Part shown: one piece after another, positions 35,001-44,377 of the stretch
Numbering within the stretch: the stretch's first letter is position 1
Layout of the letters: every line of letters begins with the position of its first letter
Source: Pantoea cypripedii
GTDB lineage: Bacteria > Pseudomonadota > Gammaproteobacteria > Enterobacterales > Enterobacteriaceae
Direction of reading: 5' to 3'
Assembly: GCF_011395035.1 (NCBI RefSeq)
Contig: NZ_CP024770.1
Span: 803,670 to 867,669, forward strand
Length of the DNA stretch: 64,000 nt
Notes under the pieces: model-generated
Databases searched by the model: none
Told to the model about the DNA's origin: nothing
Seen by the model: only the letters and a program-made list of their open reading frames with translations
Program-made: the position numbers and the translations under genes

Positions 35001-36121
35001 TGCGTTATGTGGATGAATACCGCGATCCCGCCAGGGTGATGCAATTGATCGACAAGTTACAGGCCCGCGCACCGCTGCTGGCTTATAGCGAGCAGCGACC
35101 GCTGCGCATTATGGAGGTCTGTGGCGGCCATACCCACGCTATCTTCCGCTTTGGCCTTGACCAGCTGCTGCCGAAAAATATCGAGTTTATCCACGGACCG
35201 GGTTGCCCGGTGTGCGTGTTGCCGATGGGGCGCATCGATAGCTGTATTGAAATTGCCAGCCACCCGGAGGTCATTTTCTGCACCTTTGGCGATGCGATGC
35301 GCGTGCCGGGTAAGAACGGCTCACTGCTCCAGGCCAAAGCGCGCGGCGCGGATGTGCGGGTGGTGTATTCGCCGATGGATGCTTTGCAGCTGGCGCAGCA
35401 ACACCCGCAGCGCAAGGTGGTGTTTTTCGGTCTGGGTTTTGAAACCACCATGCCTGCCACCGCCATCACCTTGCAGCAGGCGAAAGCGCAGGGGATCACC
35501 AATTTCTCCTTCTTTTGTCAGCATATCACCCTGATCCCGACGTTGCGCAGCCTGCTCTCTCAACCGGACAACGGCATCGACGCCTTTCTGGCGCCAGGTC
35601 ATGTCAGCATGGTGATTGGTACGGCAGCGTATGATTTTATTGCTGATCAATTCAGTCGCCCGTTGGTGGTGGCCGGTTTCGAGCCGCTGGATTTATTGCA
35701 GGGCGTGTTGATGCTGGTGGAACAAAAAATTACCGGTCACAGCCAGGTCGAGAATCAGTACAAACGCGTGGTGCCGGATAGCGGAAATCTGCTGGCGCAG
35801 CGCGCGATGAGCGAGGTTTTTTGCCTGCAGGGTGACTCCGAATGGCGCGGGCTGGGGGTGATTGCGGAATCCGGCGTGCGCCTGACAGAACCTTATCGTC
35901 AGTTTGATGCGGAGGCCTTGTTCCAGCCACGACCACAGCAGGTGTATGACGATCCGCGTGCACGTTGCGGTGATGTGCTGACCGGACGCTGTAAACCCCA
36001 GCAGTGCCCGATGTTTGGCAGCGGCTGCAATCCACAAAACGCCTTCGGCGCGTTAATGGTCTCTTCCGAGGGAGCCTGCGCGGCGTGGTATCAGTACAGA
36101 AGTCAGGAAATTAATGCATGA
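35000..36121 (+). CDS. hypD: Hydrogenase maturation scaffold HypD
   Basis: A 373-residue iron-sulfur protein on which the Fe(CN)2CO unit is assembled. Conserved motifs include MEVCGGHTHAIFR, HGPGCPVCVLP and GFETTMPATA, together with a C-terminal [4Fe-4S] cysteine cluster (CGDVLTGRCKPQQCPMFGSG). The length matches E. coli HypD. Its stop overlaps the hypE ATG (ATGA). Confidence 0.95.
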   Translation: MRYVDEYRDPARVMQLIDKLQARAPLLAYSEQRPLRIMEVCGGHTHAIFRFGLDQLLPKNIEFIHGPGCPVCVLPMGRIDSCIEIASHPEVIFCTFGDAMRVPGKNGSLLQAKARGADVRVVYSPMDALQLAQQHPQRKVVFFGLGFETTMPATAITLQQAKAQGITNFSFFCQHITLIPTLRSLLSQPDNGIDAFLAPGHVSMVIGTAAYDFIADQFSRPLVVAGFEPLDLLQGVLMLVEQKITGHSQVENQYKRVVPDSGNLLAQRAMSEVFCLQGDSEWRGLGVIAESGVRLTEPYRQFDAEALFQPRPQQVYDDPRARCGDVLTGRCKPQQCPMFGSGCNPQNAFGALMVSSEGACAAWYQYRSQEINA

Positions 36122-37128
36122 AATCCATTGAATTAGCCCACGGCAGTGGTGGCCGGGCGATGCAGCAACTTATCGCCAGCCTGTTTCTGCGCGCCTTTGA
36201 TAATCCGTGGCTGACGGAGCAGGAAGACCAGGCCAGGCTGGCCCTGAGTGAGCTGACTGCCCGTGGCGATCGTCTGGCGTTTTCCACTGACAGCTACGTT
36301 ATCGACCCGCTGTTTTTCCCCGGTGGTGACATTGGCAAACTCGCCGTGTGCGGTACGGTCAATGACATTGCCGTCAGCGGCGCGCAACCGCGCTGGCTTT
36401 CCTGTGGTTTTATCCTTGAGGAAGGACTGCCGCTGGCGACGCTGGAACGCACGGTCGCCAGCATGGCGCAGGCAGCGCAAGACGCGGGTGTCAGCATCGT
36501 CACCGGTGACACCAAAGTGGTGCCGCGTGGTGCGGCGGATAAATTGTTTATTAACACCGCGGGACTCGGTGCCATTCCTGCCGGGCTGAACTGGGGGGCC
36601 ACGCAGATTGCAGCGGGTGATGTCCTGATTGTCAGCGGGACTTTGGGTGACCACGGTGCGACCATCCTGAATTTACGTGAACAGCTGGGACTGGATGGAG
36701 ATTTACACAGTGATTGCGCAGCCCTGACGCCACTGATTGCCCCGCTGGTGGCGATGCAAGGCGTGAAAGCGTTGCGTGATGCCACACGCGGCGGCGTAAA
36801 TGCGGTGCTGCATGAGTTTGCTGCTGCCAGCGGCTGCGGTATGGAAATCGTTGAAAGTCAGCTGCCGATCGCCCCGGCAGTCCGCGGCGTTTGTGAGTTG
36901 CTGGGGCTGGACGCCCTGAATTTTGCCAACGAAGGCAAACTGGTGATTGTCGCCACGCGTGAGGCGGCTCCGGCGGTCATCACAGCGTTACAAAACCATC
37001 CATTAGGCCGTCAGGCCACCCTCATCGGTGAGGCTGTAGAACAACGTGGCGTCAGAATGACCGGCCTTTACGGTATCAGACGCGTCCTGGATCTGCCGCA
37101 TTCCGAACCCTTGCCACGCATTTGTTGA
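36118..37128 (+). CDS. hypE: Thiocarbamate dehydratase HypE
   Basis: A 336-residue PurM-like enzyme that dehydrates the carbamoyl group placed by HypF into the thiocyanate that gives the CN ligands. The C-terminal acceptor motif PRIC, with the terminal Cys, is intact. The ATP-binding Gly-rich N-terminus (HGSGGRAMQQLI) is present. It is the last hyp gene, 109 bp before fhlA on the same strand. Confidence 0.95.
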   Translation: MKSIELAHGSGGRAMQQLIASLFLRAFDNPWLTEQEDQARLALSELTARGDRLAFSTDSYVIDPLFFPGGDIGKLAVCGTVNDIAVSGAQPRWLSCGFILEEGLPLATLERTVASMAQAAQDAGVSIVTGDTKVVPRGAADKLFINTAGLGAIPAGLNWGATQIAAGDVLIVSGTLGDHGATILNLREQLGLDGDLHSDCAALTPLIAPLVAMQGVKALRDATRGGVNAVLHEFAAASGCGMEIVESQLPIAPAVRGVCELLGLDALNFANEGKLVIVATREAAPAVITALQNHPLGRQATLIGEAVEQRGVRMTGLYGIRRVLDLPHSEPLPRIC

Positions 37129-37237
37129 CCTAAACCATTAATTGTCCAATGAAGACTGAATAAACTTTGACTTTGATGAATAGTGGACGATATACGCGCC
37201 CCGTGTTTTTGCTGGTGGTTTTCAATGGACGACGATA

Positions 37238-39322
37238 ATGACATACACCCCGATGAGCGATCTTGGACAGCAGGGGCTGTTTGAGATCACTCACACGCTG
37301 TTACAACAGCCCGATCCTGGCGCATTAATCAGTCGCCTCACTAAGCTGGTTAAACAGGCGGCGTTAGCCGATCGCGTGAATATGTTGCTGTTTGATGCAC
37401 GGCATCAACAGGTGAGCTTTTATGGCATGGATAGCGCCGGCAAACCGCAGCATGATGAAGATGCCAGGGAACTGAGCAATGGCCCGGTCCGGCGTCTGCT
37501 TTCCCGACCAGAAGCGCTGATGTGTACCTGGCAGGAGTTTAGTGATACCTGGCCGCAGGTGGCCGGGCTTGATTGTTACAACGCTTTTGGCCGTTACTGT
37601 CTGCTGCCGCTGGCGTCTGACGGGCATATTTTTGGCGGCTGTGAATTTATTCGCGATAACGACAGTGGCTGGAGCGAGAAAGAACTGGCTCGTCTGCATA
37701 CTCTGGCCCAGGTGGTCGGATTGGTTGTGCAGCAAATTCAGAGCCTGCAGGATACCCATCATGACCGGCTGCAGTTGAGTCGTGAACGGGACGCCTTTCG
37801 CACGCTGGTGGCAGTCACCAATGCGGTGCTGTCGAGGCTCGATCTGGATGAGGTGATTAGCGAAATCGCCCGCGAGATCCACAGCCACTTCGGCATCGAT
37901 TCGGTGGGTATCGTGGTGCGCAGCAGCCGTAAAGCGTGGCTGACGATCCACTCAACCCATTTTGTTGATGAAGCGTCGCCCATTCACGATCAAAGCGAAG
38001 TGGCAGAAGCCGGGACGCTGTCGGAGAAGGTGTTTAACAGCGGTGAGATGCTGCTGCTTAACCTTTATACCGATGAACAGGCCGCTTCCTTTGAGCGACT
38101 GCTGCAGGATCTCTGGCACAACCAGATTCGGACGCTCTGCCTGCTGCCGCTGAAATTTGGCGATAACATGCTGGGTGTGATGAAGCTGGCGCAACGGCAG
38201 GAAGGTGGCTTTACTGCGGCCAATCTGGCGTTGCTGCAGCAGATCGCTGAGCGTATTGCCATCGCGCTGGATAATGCGCTGGCCTGGCAGGAAATCAAAC
38301 GGCTGAAAGAAAATCTGGTGGGCCGTGATCTGTATATCACTGAGCAGATCGACAATGTCGCGGGTGAATCCGGAGAAATTATTGGTCGCAGCGAAGTGAT
38401 GACCAATGTGCTGAAGCAGGTGGAAATGGTGGCCCGCAGCGACAGTACGGTGCTGATCCTCGGCGAAACCGGCACCGGTAAAGAACTGATTGCGCGCGCT
38501 ATCCATAACCAGAGTGAACGCAATCGGCACCGCATGGTGAAAATGAACTGCGCCGCCATGCCCGCTGGCTTGCTGGAAAGCGACCTGTTCGGCCACGAGC
38601 GCGGTGCTTTTACCGGCGCCAATACCCAGCGCATTGGCCGCTTTGAACTGGCGGATAAAAGCTCATTGTTTCTCGATGAAGTGGGCGATATGCCGCTGGA
38701 ATTACAGCCCAAACTGCTGCGTGTGTTGCAGGAAAAGGAGTTTGAGCGTCTCGGTAGCAACAAATTACTGACAGTCGATGTGCGCCTGATCGCCGCGACT
38801 AACCGCGATTTGAAGCAGATGGTGTCCGAGCGTGAATTCCGCAACGACCTTTATTATCGACTCAACGTTTTTCCCATCCGGTTGCCACCGTTACGTGAAC
38901 GTCCGGAGGATATTCCGCTGCTGGTGAAATCCCTGACCTTTAAAATCGCCCGTCGTATGAATCGTAATATCGACAGCATTCCGGCGGAAACCCTCCGCAC
39001 CCTGCGCCGTATGGAGTGGCCGGGTAATGTGCGCGAGCTGGAAAATGTGATTGAGCGGGCGGTGCTGCTGACGCGAGGCAATGTACTGCATCTCTCGCTG
39101 CCGGAAATTGACTATCGTCCACGGGAGGAAAGTAGCGAGCCTGCCATGCCAGCCGCAGAAAGCCAGGCCGGAGAAGATGAATATCAGTTGATTATGCGGG
39201 TGCTGAAAGAAACCAACGGGGTGGTAGCTGGCCCGCGTGGTGCGGCTCAACGGCTGGGAATTAAGCGCACCACGCTATTATCACGGATGAAGCGGTTAGG
39301 GATTAATAAGGCGGTTTCTTAA
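37238..39322 (+). CDS. fhlA: Formate-responsive sigma-54 activator FhlA
   Basis: A 694-residue enhancer-binding protein that senses formate and switches on hyc, hyp and hydN/fdhF promoters. An N-terminal sensory part with two GAF-like domains spans about residues 1-360. The AAA+ domain follows (GETGTGKELIA Walker A; GAFTGA loop for sigma-54 contact; LFLDEVGDMP Walker B), then a Fis-type HTH at the C-terminus (AAQRLGIKRTTLLSRMKRLG). Length is close to E. coli FhlA (692). It follows hypE, as in E. coli, and may be read from the hyp promoter. Confidence 0.95.
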   Translation: MTYTPMSDLGQQGLFEITHTLLQQPDPGALISRLTKLVKQAALADRVNMLLFDARHQQVSFYGMDSAGKPQHDEDARELSNGPVRRLLSRPEALMCTWQEFSDTWPQVAGLDCYNAFGRYCLLPLASDGHIFGGCEFIRDNDSGWSEKELARLHTLAQVVGLVVQQIQSLQDTHHDRLQLSRERDAFRTLVAVTNAVLSRLDLDEVISEIAREIHSHFGIDSVGIVVRSSRKAWLTIHSTHFVDEASPIHDQSEVAEAGTLSEKVFNSGEMLLLNLYTDEQAASFERLLQDLWHNQIRTLCLLPLKFGDNMLGVMKLAQRQEGGFTAANLALLQQIAERIAIALDNALAWQEIKRLKENLVGRDLYITEQIDNVAGESGEIIGRSEVMTNVLKQVEMVARSDSTVLILGETGTGKELIARAIHNQSERNRHRMVKMNCAAMPAGLLESDLFGHERGAFTGANTQRIGRFELADKSSLFLDEVGDMPLELQPKLLRVLQEKEFERLGSNKLLTVDVRLIAATNRDLKQMVSEREFRNDLYYRLNVFPIRLPPLRERPEDIPLLVKSLTFKIARRMNRNIDSIPAETLRTLRRMEWPGNVRELENVIERAVLLTRGNVLHLSLPEIDYRPREESSEPAMPAAESQAGEDEYQLIMRVLKETNGVVAGPRGAAQRLGIKRTTLLSRMKRLGINKAVS

Positions 39323-39330
39323 TCGTAACG

Positions 39331-39362
39331 GTATCGGGACGATGTCCCGATACCCATTTTAT
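39331..39362 (+). terminator. Rho-independent terminator of fhlA
   Basis: Perfect 10-bp stem GTATCGGGAC-GAT-GTCCCGATAC (39331-39353), followed by CCATTTTATT. It lies 8 bp beyond the fhlA stop and just before the convergent esterase gene. Confidence 0.88.
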
Positions 39363-40264
39363 TGGGCCTCAGACAGGCGTAATAGCGCTGACTGAAACGA
39401 GGGCGTGAACATCGCGCCATGCGTCAGCCCAGGAAACAGCGCCCATGTTGCCGCAACACCGCTGGCGCGCAGGCTGGAGACGGTATCCCGCACGGCACGC
39501 AACACTTCCGATGGGCCGGTGTTTGGGTCCTGTCTGCTGTCACCGTTACCTTCCATCAGCACCAACTGTTTATGGCTGAAGCGATCTTTGCTGGTTGATC
39601 TCATCTCGTTGAGCAGGTGGAAATTATCACGTCCCAGCGAGGGGCTGGCTGAATAATAGAATGTAAAGAACGGCGAGGAGAGATACGTATCCAGCACAAA
39701 TAACCCGCCATACGAATGTCCCCAGATGCCGCGTTTCAGCGGGTCGACAGGGAGTTGCTGTTCGGCCTGAAGTGCGATGGTTTCTTCCAGCAAATGACGG
39801 AAGGCAAGGCTGCCGCCACCACTTCTGCCATGGCCATCCCGTCGCGGTTCACCGTTGTCACTGGTCACTGCCGGTGTGTAATCATAAGCCCTGGCGTCCA
39901 GGTCAAACGGCAAGTTGGTCTGGTAACCGATAACCACCAGCACCGGTGGGGATCCCGCTGATACCTTCTCTAGCAGGCTGTCGGATAACCGGTCCATCAC
40001 CGCATTGCCGTCCAGCATATACAGTACGGGATAGCCCGCTTTTGGCGGGGTTTTATTGGGGATCCCGGTCCACACTTTGTAGTGCCGCTGGCCGTCGGCG
40101 GAAGCAAAAGTGCTAAGCGAAAAATGGTAAAAAGCGGAACCTTTGTCGGCAATATTGGGTCCCAGCGGCGTCATATCGGGCCGGGCATAACTGCTCCCGG
40201 CGCTAAGCAACAGCAGCAAAAATGCGGCCAGATGTACTAACCTGGGATATCGGCGGTGATGCAT
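39359..40264 (-). CDS. iroE: Periplasmic siderophore esterase (IroE/BesA-like)
   Basis: An alpha/beta hydrolase of about 301 residues with an N-terminal signal peptide (LVHLAAFLLLLLSAGSSYA), so it should act in the periplasm. The nucleophile motif GHSYGG and a late catalytic His (GLTHGAMF) are intact. The family hydrolyses catecholate tri-lactones such as enterobactin or salmochelin to aid iron release. Start is ATG 40264, with GGGAG ten bases upstream; ATG 40273 is an alternative. It lies 22-31 bp after the receptor gene on the same strand, so both are likely under the same Fur control. No siderophore synthesis genes are nearby. Confidence 0.85.
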   Translation of the reverse strand: MHHRRYPRLVHLAAFLLLLLSAGSSYARPDMTPLGPNIADKGSAFYHFSLSTFASADGQRHYKVWTGIPNKTPPKAGYPVLYMLDGNAVMDRLSDSLLEKVSAGSPPVLVVIGYQTNLPFDLDARAYDYTPAVTSDNGEPRRDGHGRSGGGSLAFRHLLEETIALQAEQQLPVDPLKRGIWGHSYGGLFVLDTYLSSPFFTFYYSASPSLGRDNFHLLNEMRSTSKDRFSHKQLVLMEGNGDSRQDPNTGPSEVLRAVRDTVSSLRASGVAATWALFPGLTHGAMFTPSFQSALLRLSEAQ

Positions 40265-40295
40265 GCGGGTCATTCTCCCAATTGAGTTGACGTTT

Positions 40296-42599
40296 TCAGA
40301 AATGCAGACCCAGCTGCATATACCAGGTACGGCCTGACTCGTTATAAGTGCGCGCCCCTGCACCATAGGCATAGGTGCCATTAGCGCCGGAGGTGAGGGC
40401 GTTACCGGCACGGAAGTGACGTTTATCCAGCAGGTTATCAACACCTGCTGTGACATCGACATCCTTGTTGATGCTATAGACCGCACTCATACCGAACACC
40501 GCGTAAGGTGAGACCTGCCATTTTTCACTGCCTGAAGTCGCTTCTCCCTGGGCGTTATACTTCTGCGGTTTTTGCCTGCCATACCATGTCATGGTGCCCT
40601 GTAACGCCAGATCGCTGGTGGCTTGCCAGTCCAGCGTCGAGTTAATGGTGTATTTCGGGATAATCGACAGGTAATCACCGGTGGATTTGTTTTTATTTTC
40701 GATGTTGTAGGTGAAGTTGTTCTTCATGGTGACCGTCGCGCTGAGTGGGAAATTCAGCGTGCCTTCCAGTCCCTGAACCACCGCTTTCGGGACGTTTTGC
40801 CATTGATATACATTTGACGTGCCGTTGAAGTATTCCGAGGTGTTACCAGCTTCAATTTTGTTGTGGTAATCGTTGCGATACCAGGTCAGACCGGCCTGGA
40901 CATCATCGTGATGATATTCAATGCCGATCTCTTTATTGACGCTGGTTTCTGCCTTCAGATCCTTGTTGCCCTGCAAATAGCAGCTGACTGAGCTGGCATA
41001 ACACCCATTGCCGCTGCTGTATAACAGATAGTTGGGGTTGGTCTGATACAGATTAGGGGCTTTCCACGCACGGGCGATCCCCATTTTCAGGGTGAAATCA
41101 TCCCCCAGTTCCTGCGACAGATTCAGCGACGGACTGATATTGCTGCCGGTGATGGTCTGATAGTTGAAGCGCAGCCCTGGCGTCAGGCGCGTTGAGTCGG
41201 TCAGGTCCATATTATCTTCGGTATAGACCCCGTAGATATCCGCGGAACTGTACGGGCTGCGCCCGGTGCTGGATGCCCCATCCACCGTGGATGAAGTGGT
41301 CACAGTATTTGACGTGGGATCTTTCATGGTCTGATGATTCATTTCCGCGCCGAAGGTGACGGTCTGGCTGACCCACCAATCGAACGGGATATTCACCTCA
41401 GAATGCAGATTGGTGTCATTCAGATTGATGGTGGAGAAGCCTTCATCAGTGGTACTGAAAAGCCCTTCCAGCCCGCCGGATAACCCCTCATTCAGGCGGG
41501 TGTTGCGGGTTTTTTCAAACTGGATGTAGTTGCTGGTGGTGACGCCATTATCCCAGGCACCGGTATATTTCAGGGACAACGTCTGACGATAAATGATGTT
41601 GGTTTCTTTGCCGTAGTTTTCTTTCACCAGGGTGCTGCTGTTGGTATTTTGCGTATCACCCGCGTACAAATTGCCCTGACGGCTGAATCCGGCGTTCAGT
41701 TCCAGCGCCTGCATGGGCATAAATTCCCAGCGTAATACGCTATTGATGTTTTTATTGATAACACCTTCCCGACCCGCCGGCACCATGCCCGCGTATTTAC
41801 CGGTGCGTTCCGCTTCGTGGCCGCTGTTGATATCCTGAGCATCGGCCTGAGTTTTACTCCAGTTACCGTAGATACGCATTGTCAGATTATCAGTCAGGGC
41901 ACCGCTCAGACTGCCGTCGTAACGGCGGGTGGCACCTTCCGATTTATGTTCCGGCACGTTGTAATAGGAGTTAAAGCTGCCGTGCCACTCTTTGCTTGCC
42001 GGTTTGGTGATGATATTGACCACACCGCCCATCGCGCCATTTCCATATAGCGCAGCTGCCGGGCCACGGATAACCTCAATACGATCAATCATTTCTGGCG
42101 GCACCCAGTTACTGTCGCCACGGGTGTCCCTTTCGCCACGCCAGCCATAGCGCACGGAGTTGCGGCTACTAACGGGCATACCATCAACCAGAATCAGGGT
42201 GTTTTCCGGCCCCATACCGCGAATATCGATTTGACGGTTATTGCCGCGCTGACCACTGGTGGAATTGCCGGTCAGATTTACGCCTGGCATGGTGCGGATG
42301 ATTTCGGCAACGTCGCGCTGGATGGGATGCTTTTTTATCGCTTCACTGTCAATAACTGACACGCCGGGTGCCTGGAGCGTCTGCTCTCTGGCTGTCACCA
42401 CCAGGGTATTTTCACCGCTGCTTTTCGCGTCAGAAATCGCCAGTGGGTGGCTTTGGTCGCTATCGCTGGACGGAGTCTTTTTGGGCGTTGTGTCGATGGG
42501 AGTTTCGTCAGCCAGTGCGACAGATACACCCAGGCTGCCCGCAACCAGTGAAGCCAGTAGCGGGTACTTAAACTTACTTTTCATCATGTTATTAATCAC
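40296..42599 (-). CDS. fepA: TonB-dependent catecholate siderophore receptor (FepA/IroN type)
   Basis: A 767-residue outer-membrane receptor. Signal peptide (KYPLLASLVAGSLGVSVALA), a TonB box region (ENTLVVTA), the plug domain with FepA hallmarks (TMPGVNLTGNSTSGQRGNNR, DIRGMGPENTLILVDG) and a 22-strand barrel ending in Phe (MQLGLHF). The best remembered match is FepA (enterobactin); IroN is close, so ligand assignment is not certain. A Fur box lies 39 bp upstream. Transcribed with the esterase gene. Confidence 0.88.
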   Translation of the reverse strand: MINNMMKSKFKYPLLASLVAGSLGVSVALADETPIDTTPKKTPSSDSDQSHPLAISDAKSSGENTLVVTAREQTLQAPGVSVIDSEAIKKHPIQRDVAEIIRTMPGVNLTGNSTSGQRGNNRQIDIRGMGPENTLILVDGMPVSSRNSVRYGWRGERDTRGDSNWVPPEMIDRIEVIRGPAAALYGNGAMGGVVNIITKPASKEWHGSFNSYYNVPEHKSEGATRRYDGSLSGALTDNLTMRIYGNWSKTQADAQDINSGHEAERTGKYAGMVPAGREGVINKNINSVLRWEFMPMQALELNAGFSRQGNLYAGDTQNTNSSTLVKENYGKETNIIYRQTLSLKYTGAWDNGVTTSNYIQFEKTRNTRLNEGLSGGLEGLFSTTDEGFSTINLNDTNLHSEVNIPFDWWVSQTVTFGAEMNHQTMKDPTSNTVTTSSTVDGASSTGRSPYSSADIYGVYTEDNMDLTDSTRLTPGLRFNYQTITGSNISPSLNLSQELGDDFTLKMGIARAWKAPNLYQTNPNYLLYSSGNGCYASSVSCYLQGNKDLKAETSVNKEIGIEYHHDDVQAGLTWYRNDYHNKIEAGNTSEYFNGTSNVYQWQNVPKAVVQGLEGTLNFPLSATVTMKNNFTYNIENKNKSTGDYLSIIPKYTINSTLDWQATSDLALQGTMTWYGRQKPQKYNAQGEATSGSEKWQVSPYAVFGMSAVYSINKDVDVTAGVDNLLDKRHFRAGNALTSGANGTYAYGAGARTYNESGRTWYMQLGLHF

Positions 42600-42637
42600 T
42601 TATCCAATGTGAAGATGATCAGAAAGCCAAACAATTT

Positions 42638-42656
42638 AATGATAATGATTATCAGT
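42638..42656. promoter_or_regulatory. Fur box upstream of the siderophore receptor
   Basis: AATGATAATGATTATCAGT matches the 19-bp Fur consensus GATAATGATAATCATTATC over its core. Position between 42599 and the upstream gene is right for iron repression of the receptor and esterase. Confidence 0.85.
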
Positions 42657-42810
42657 TTCAATAAAGTAACGTCAAAATGAAACAATCTATGGCGATGTAT
42701 TCCATTCGCAGAATAGTGCGGGGCAGATGGGGCGGGTTAAAGGTCATGAGGCTGTGAGAGGTGGGGCGGTTAAAAATCCGCGCGTACAATACGCGCGGTG
42801 TTGTCGCTGG

Positions 42811-43650
42811 TTAGCCGATAATCGCCCGCAGCTGGTTCAGGATGATACGTGCTGCCGTGGGTCCGGCGTTATTAAAGTAAGGCTGGTAGTCAACCTCAAC
42901 TGCCTTGCCCGCCTGCACTGCGCGGAGATTCTCCCAACCGGACATGGCGCGGATCAGATTTGAGCCGTTTTTCTGGCCGCCAAAGATAATCCAGTCGGCA
43001 TCAATATCGGCCAGATCTTGCGGTTCTATGACACGCGAGACATTGTCAAAGTCTTCACCGCCTCCCCAGGTCAGCCCTAAATCATGCGCGATTAAACCGG
43101 CGAACGAGTGACGGCCCATGAGTTTTACGCGCTGTCCATTGGACTGAATAAACGCAATCGACACCGCCGCTGGGCGGGTATGCAGGCAGTCGTGATCCCA
43201 GGACTGTAACCAGCTGTCAGCCTCCGGCAACCGGCCCAGCGCCTCCGCCACTTTAAGAAAATCGCTGCGCCAGTTGGTGCCACGACCTTTTGTCACCACC
43301 GCAGGGGCGATGGCTTGCAGGGCGGTCAGAATCTCGGGCCGCTGTAATCCGGCGGAGTTAAGCAGGATAAGGTCCGGATGCACGGATTTTATGGCTTCAA
43401 TATCGGGATCTTTACGCTCACCGAGGTCGCGCAGGGTCCCTAAACCACGTGCGTACTGGGGATAATAAAGCGATAAATAGGGTTCGAATACCCCGGTACC
43501 GTGGCCCTGTGTGGTGCCAACAGGAATGATCCCCAGAGTGACACAGCTATCCGTCTGTCCGGTAGAAATGGTGGCAACACGAACCGGCTGACTGGTCAAA
43601 AAAGTTTCGCCATATTCGTGTGAAATTTGGTGAGGAAAAGAATTCGTCAT
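42811..43650 (-). CDS. Iron-siderophore binding protein domain without signal peptide
   Basis: A 279-residue protein of the FecB/FhuD/BtuF binding-protein fold (VATISTGQTDSCVTLGIIPVG; LGERKDPDIEAIKSVHPDLIL; DADWIIFGG). Such proteins normally carry ferric siderophores in the periplasm to an ABC importer. Here the chain begins directly at the mature domain (MTNSFPHQISHEYGETFLTS), with no signal peptide or lipobox, and no permease or ATPase gene adjoins. An upstream in-frame extension was not found. It may be cytoplasmic, as ferric reductase-like or chaperone proteins are, or may be a decayed import gene. Confidence 0.7.
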   Translation of the reverse strand: MTNSFPHQISHEYGETFLTSQPVRVATISTGQTDSCVTLGIIPVGTTQGHGTGVFEPYLSLYYPQYARGLGTLRDLGERKDPDIEAIKSVHPDLILLNSAGLQRPEILTALQAIAPAVVTKGRGTNWRSDFLKVAEALGRLPEADSWLQSWDHDCLHTRPAAVSIAFIQSNGQRVKLMGRHSFAGLIAHDLGLTWGGGEDFDNVSRVIEPQDLADIDADWIIFGGQKNGSNLIRAMSGWENLRAVQAGKAVEVDYQPYFNNAGPTAARIILNQLRAIIG

Positions 43651-43852
43651 TTCTGTCTCGGGCTGGTGTAATTTTGAGTCCTGACACTAAAGGTTCCCGG
43701 TATCCCGGGCAACGGACTTTTATCTATGATTTTGATAGAAAAAATTAAGTGAAAGTGACTGATCGATCAATTTGTCCTCCTCCGCATTTAATTCATGCTT
43801 ACAATTTCCTTACAGAATCTTTTCGATATAATGAGCGGGATGTGTAACCCTT

Positions 43853-43924
43853 AATAGTTAATGGAAGCCAGATCCTGAACGATCTGGATTAATGGGGAAA
43901 TCCGTAAAACGGCATCTAACTATT
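43853..43924 (+). promoter_or_regulatory. Structured 5' leader, three-stem junction
   Basis: Three nested inverted repeats: AATAGTTA (43853) pairs with TAACTATT (43917-43924); inside are CCAGATC-CTGAAC-GATCTGG (43868-43887) and CCGT-AAA-ACGG (43902-43912). The whole folds as a closed three-way junction ending 18 bp before the ATG of the next gene. A riboregulatory leader or small RNA is possible; no known riboswitch was recognised. Confidence 0.5.
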
Positions 43925-43941
43925 CACCTCGGGAGGGGGTA

Positions 43942-44202
43942 ATGGCGTTATCAGAAGTGCAGCTTATTACTTTGCGTCGTATACAGAGCGGAACGAAACA
44001 CAAGTTGCGTGGCGATAGAGCGATAGGACTGGAAATGAGAAGGGATATTTCGGCCTGCAACAGAAAAGATATTACCTGCCGTAGCCTGGCGCCGCTGATG
44101 CGGGCAGGTCTGATTGAATTTATTACTCATCCCACCGACAAGTCGCGTTATTACGAAGTCAGACTGACGGTGACTGGCAGGGAACTTATACAGGCAGGGT
44201 GA
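43942..44202 (+). CDS. Small basic protein, possible winged-helix
   Basis: An 86-residue, Arg/Lys-rich protein of no recognised family. The second half (CRSLAPLMRAGLIEF, then YYEVRLTVTGRELI) has the helix then wing pattern of a small winged-helix fold, faintly like YjhX/MarR-type modules; this is weak. It has an excellent ribosome site (GGGAGGGGG six bases before the ATG) and sits behind a structured leader, both suggesting a real, regulated gene. It is monocistronic. Confidence 0.55.
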   Translation: MALSEVQLITLRRIQSGTKHKLRGDRAIGLEMRRDISACNRKDITCRSLAPLMRAGLIEFITHPTDKSRYYEVRLTVTGRELIQAG

Positions 44203-44377
44203 TGAAATATCGTATGATTATTATTCAACGTTGCCAGTGACGTTGCATTCAATAGCATTGGTTTAATCTGGCATATTCTGTGGCGACGCGATCAATACCC
44301 TTATTAACAAGGCCGGTATAAATGCCTTCCTGCCACTGTAAGGTGCGAATTTATTCGCACCTGGAGACAGAAAAAGA

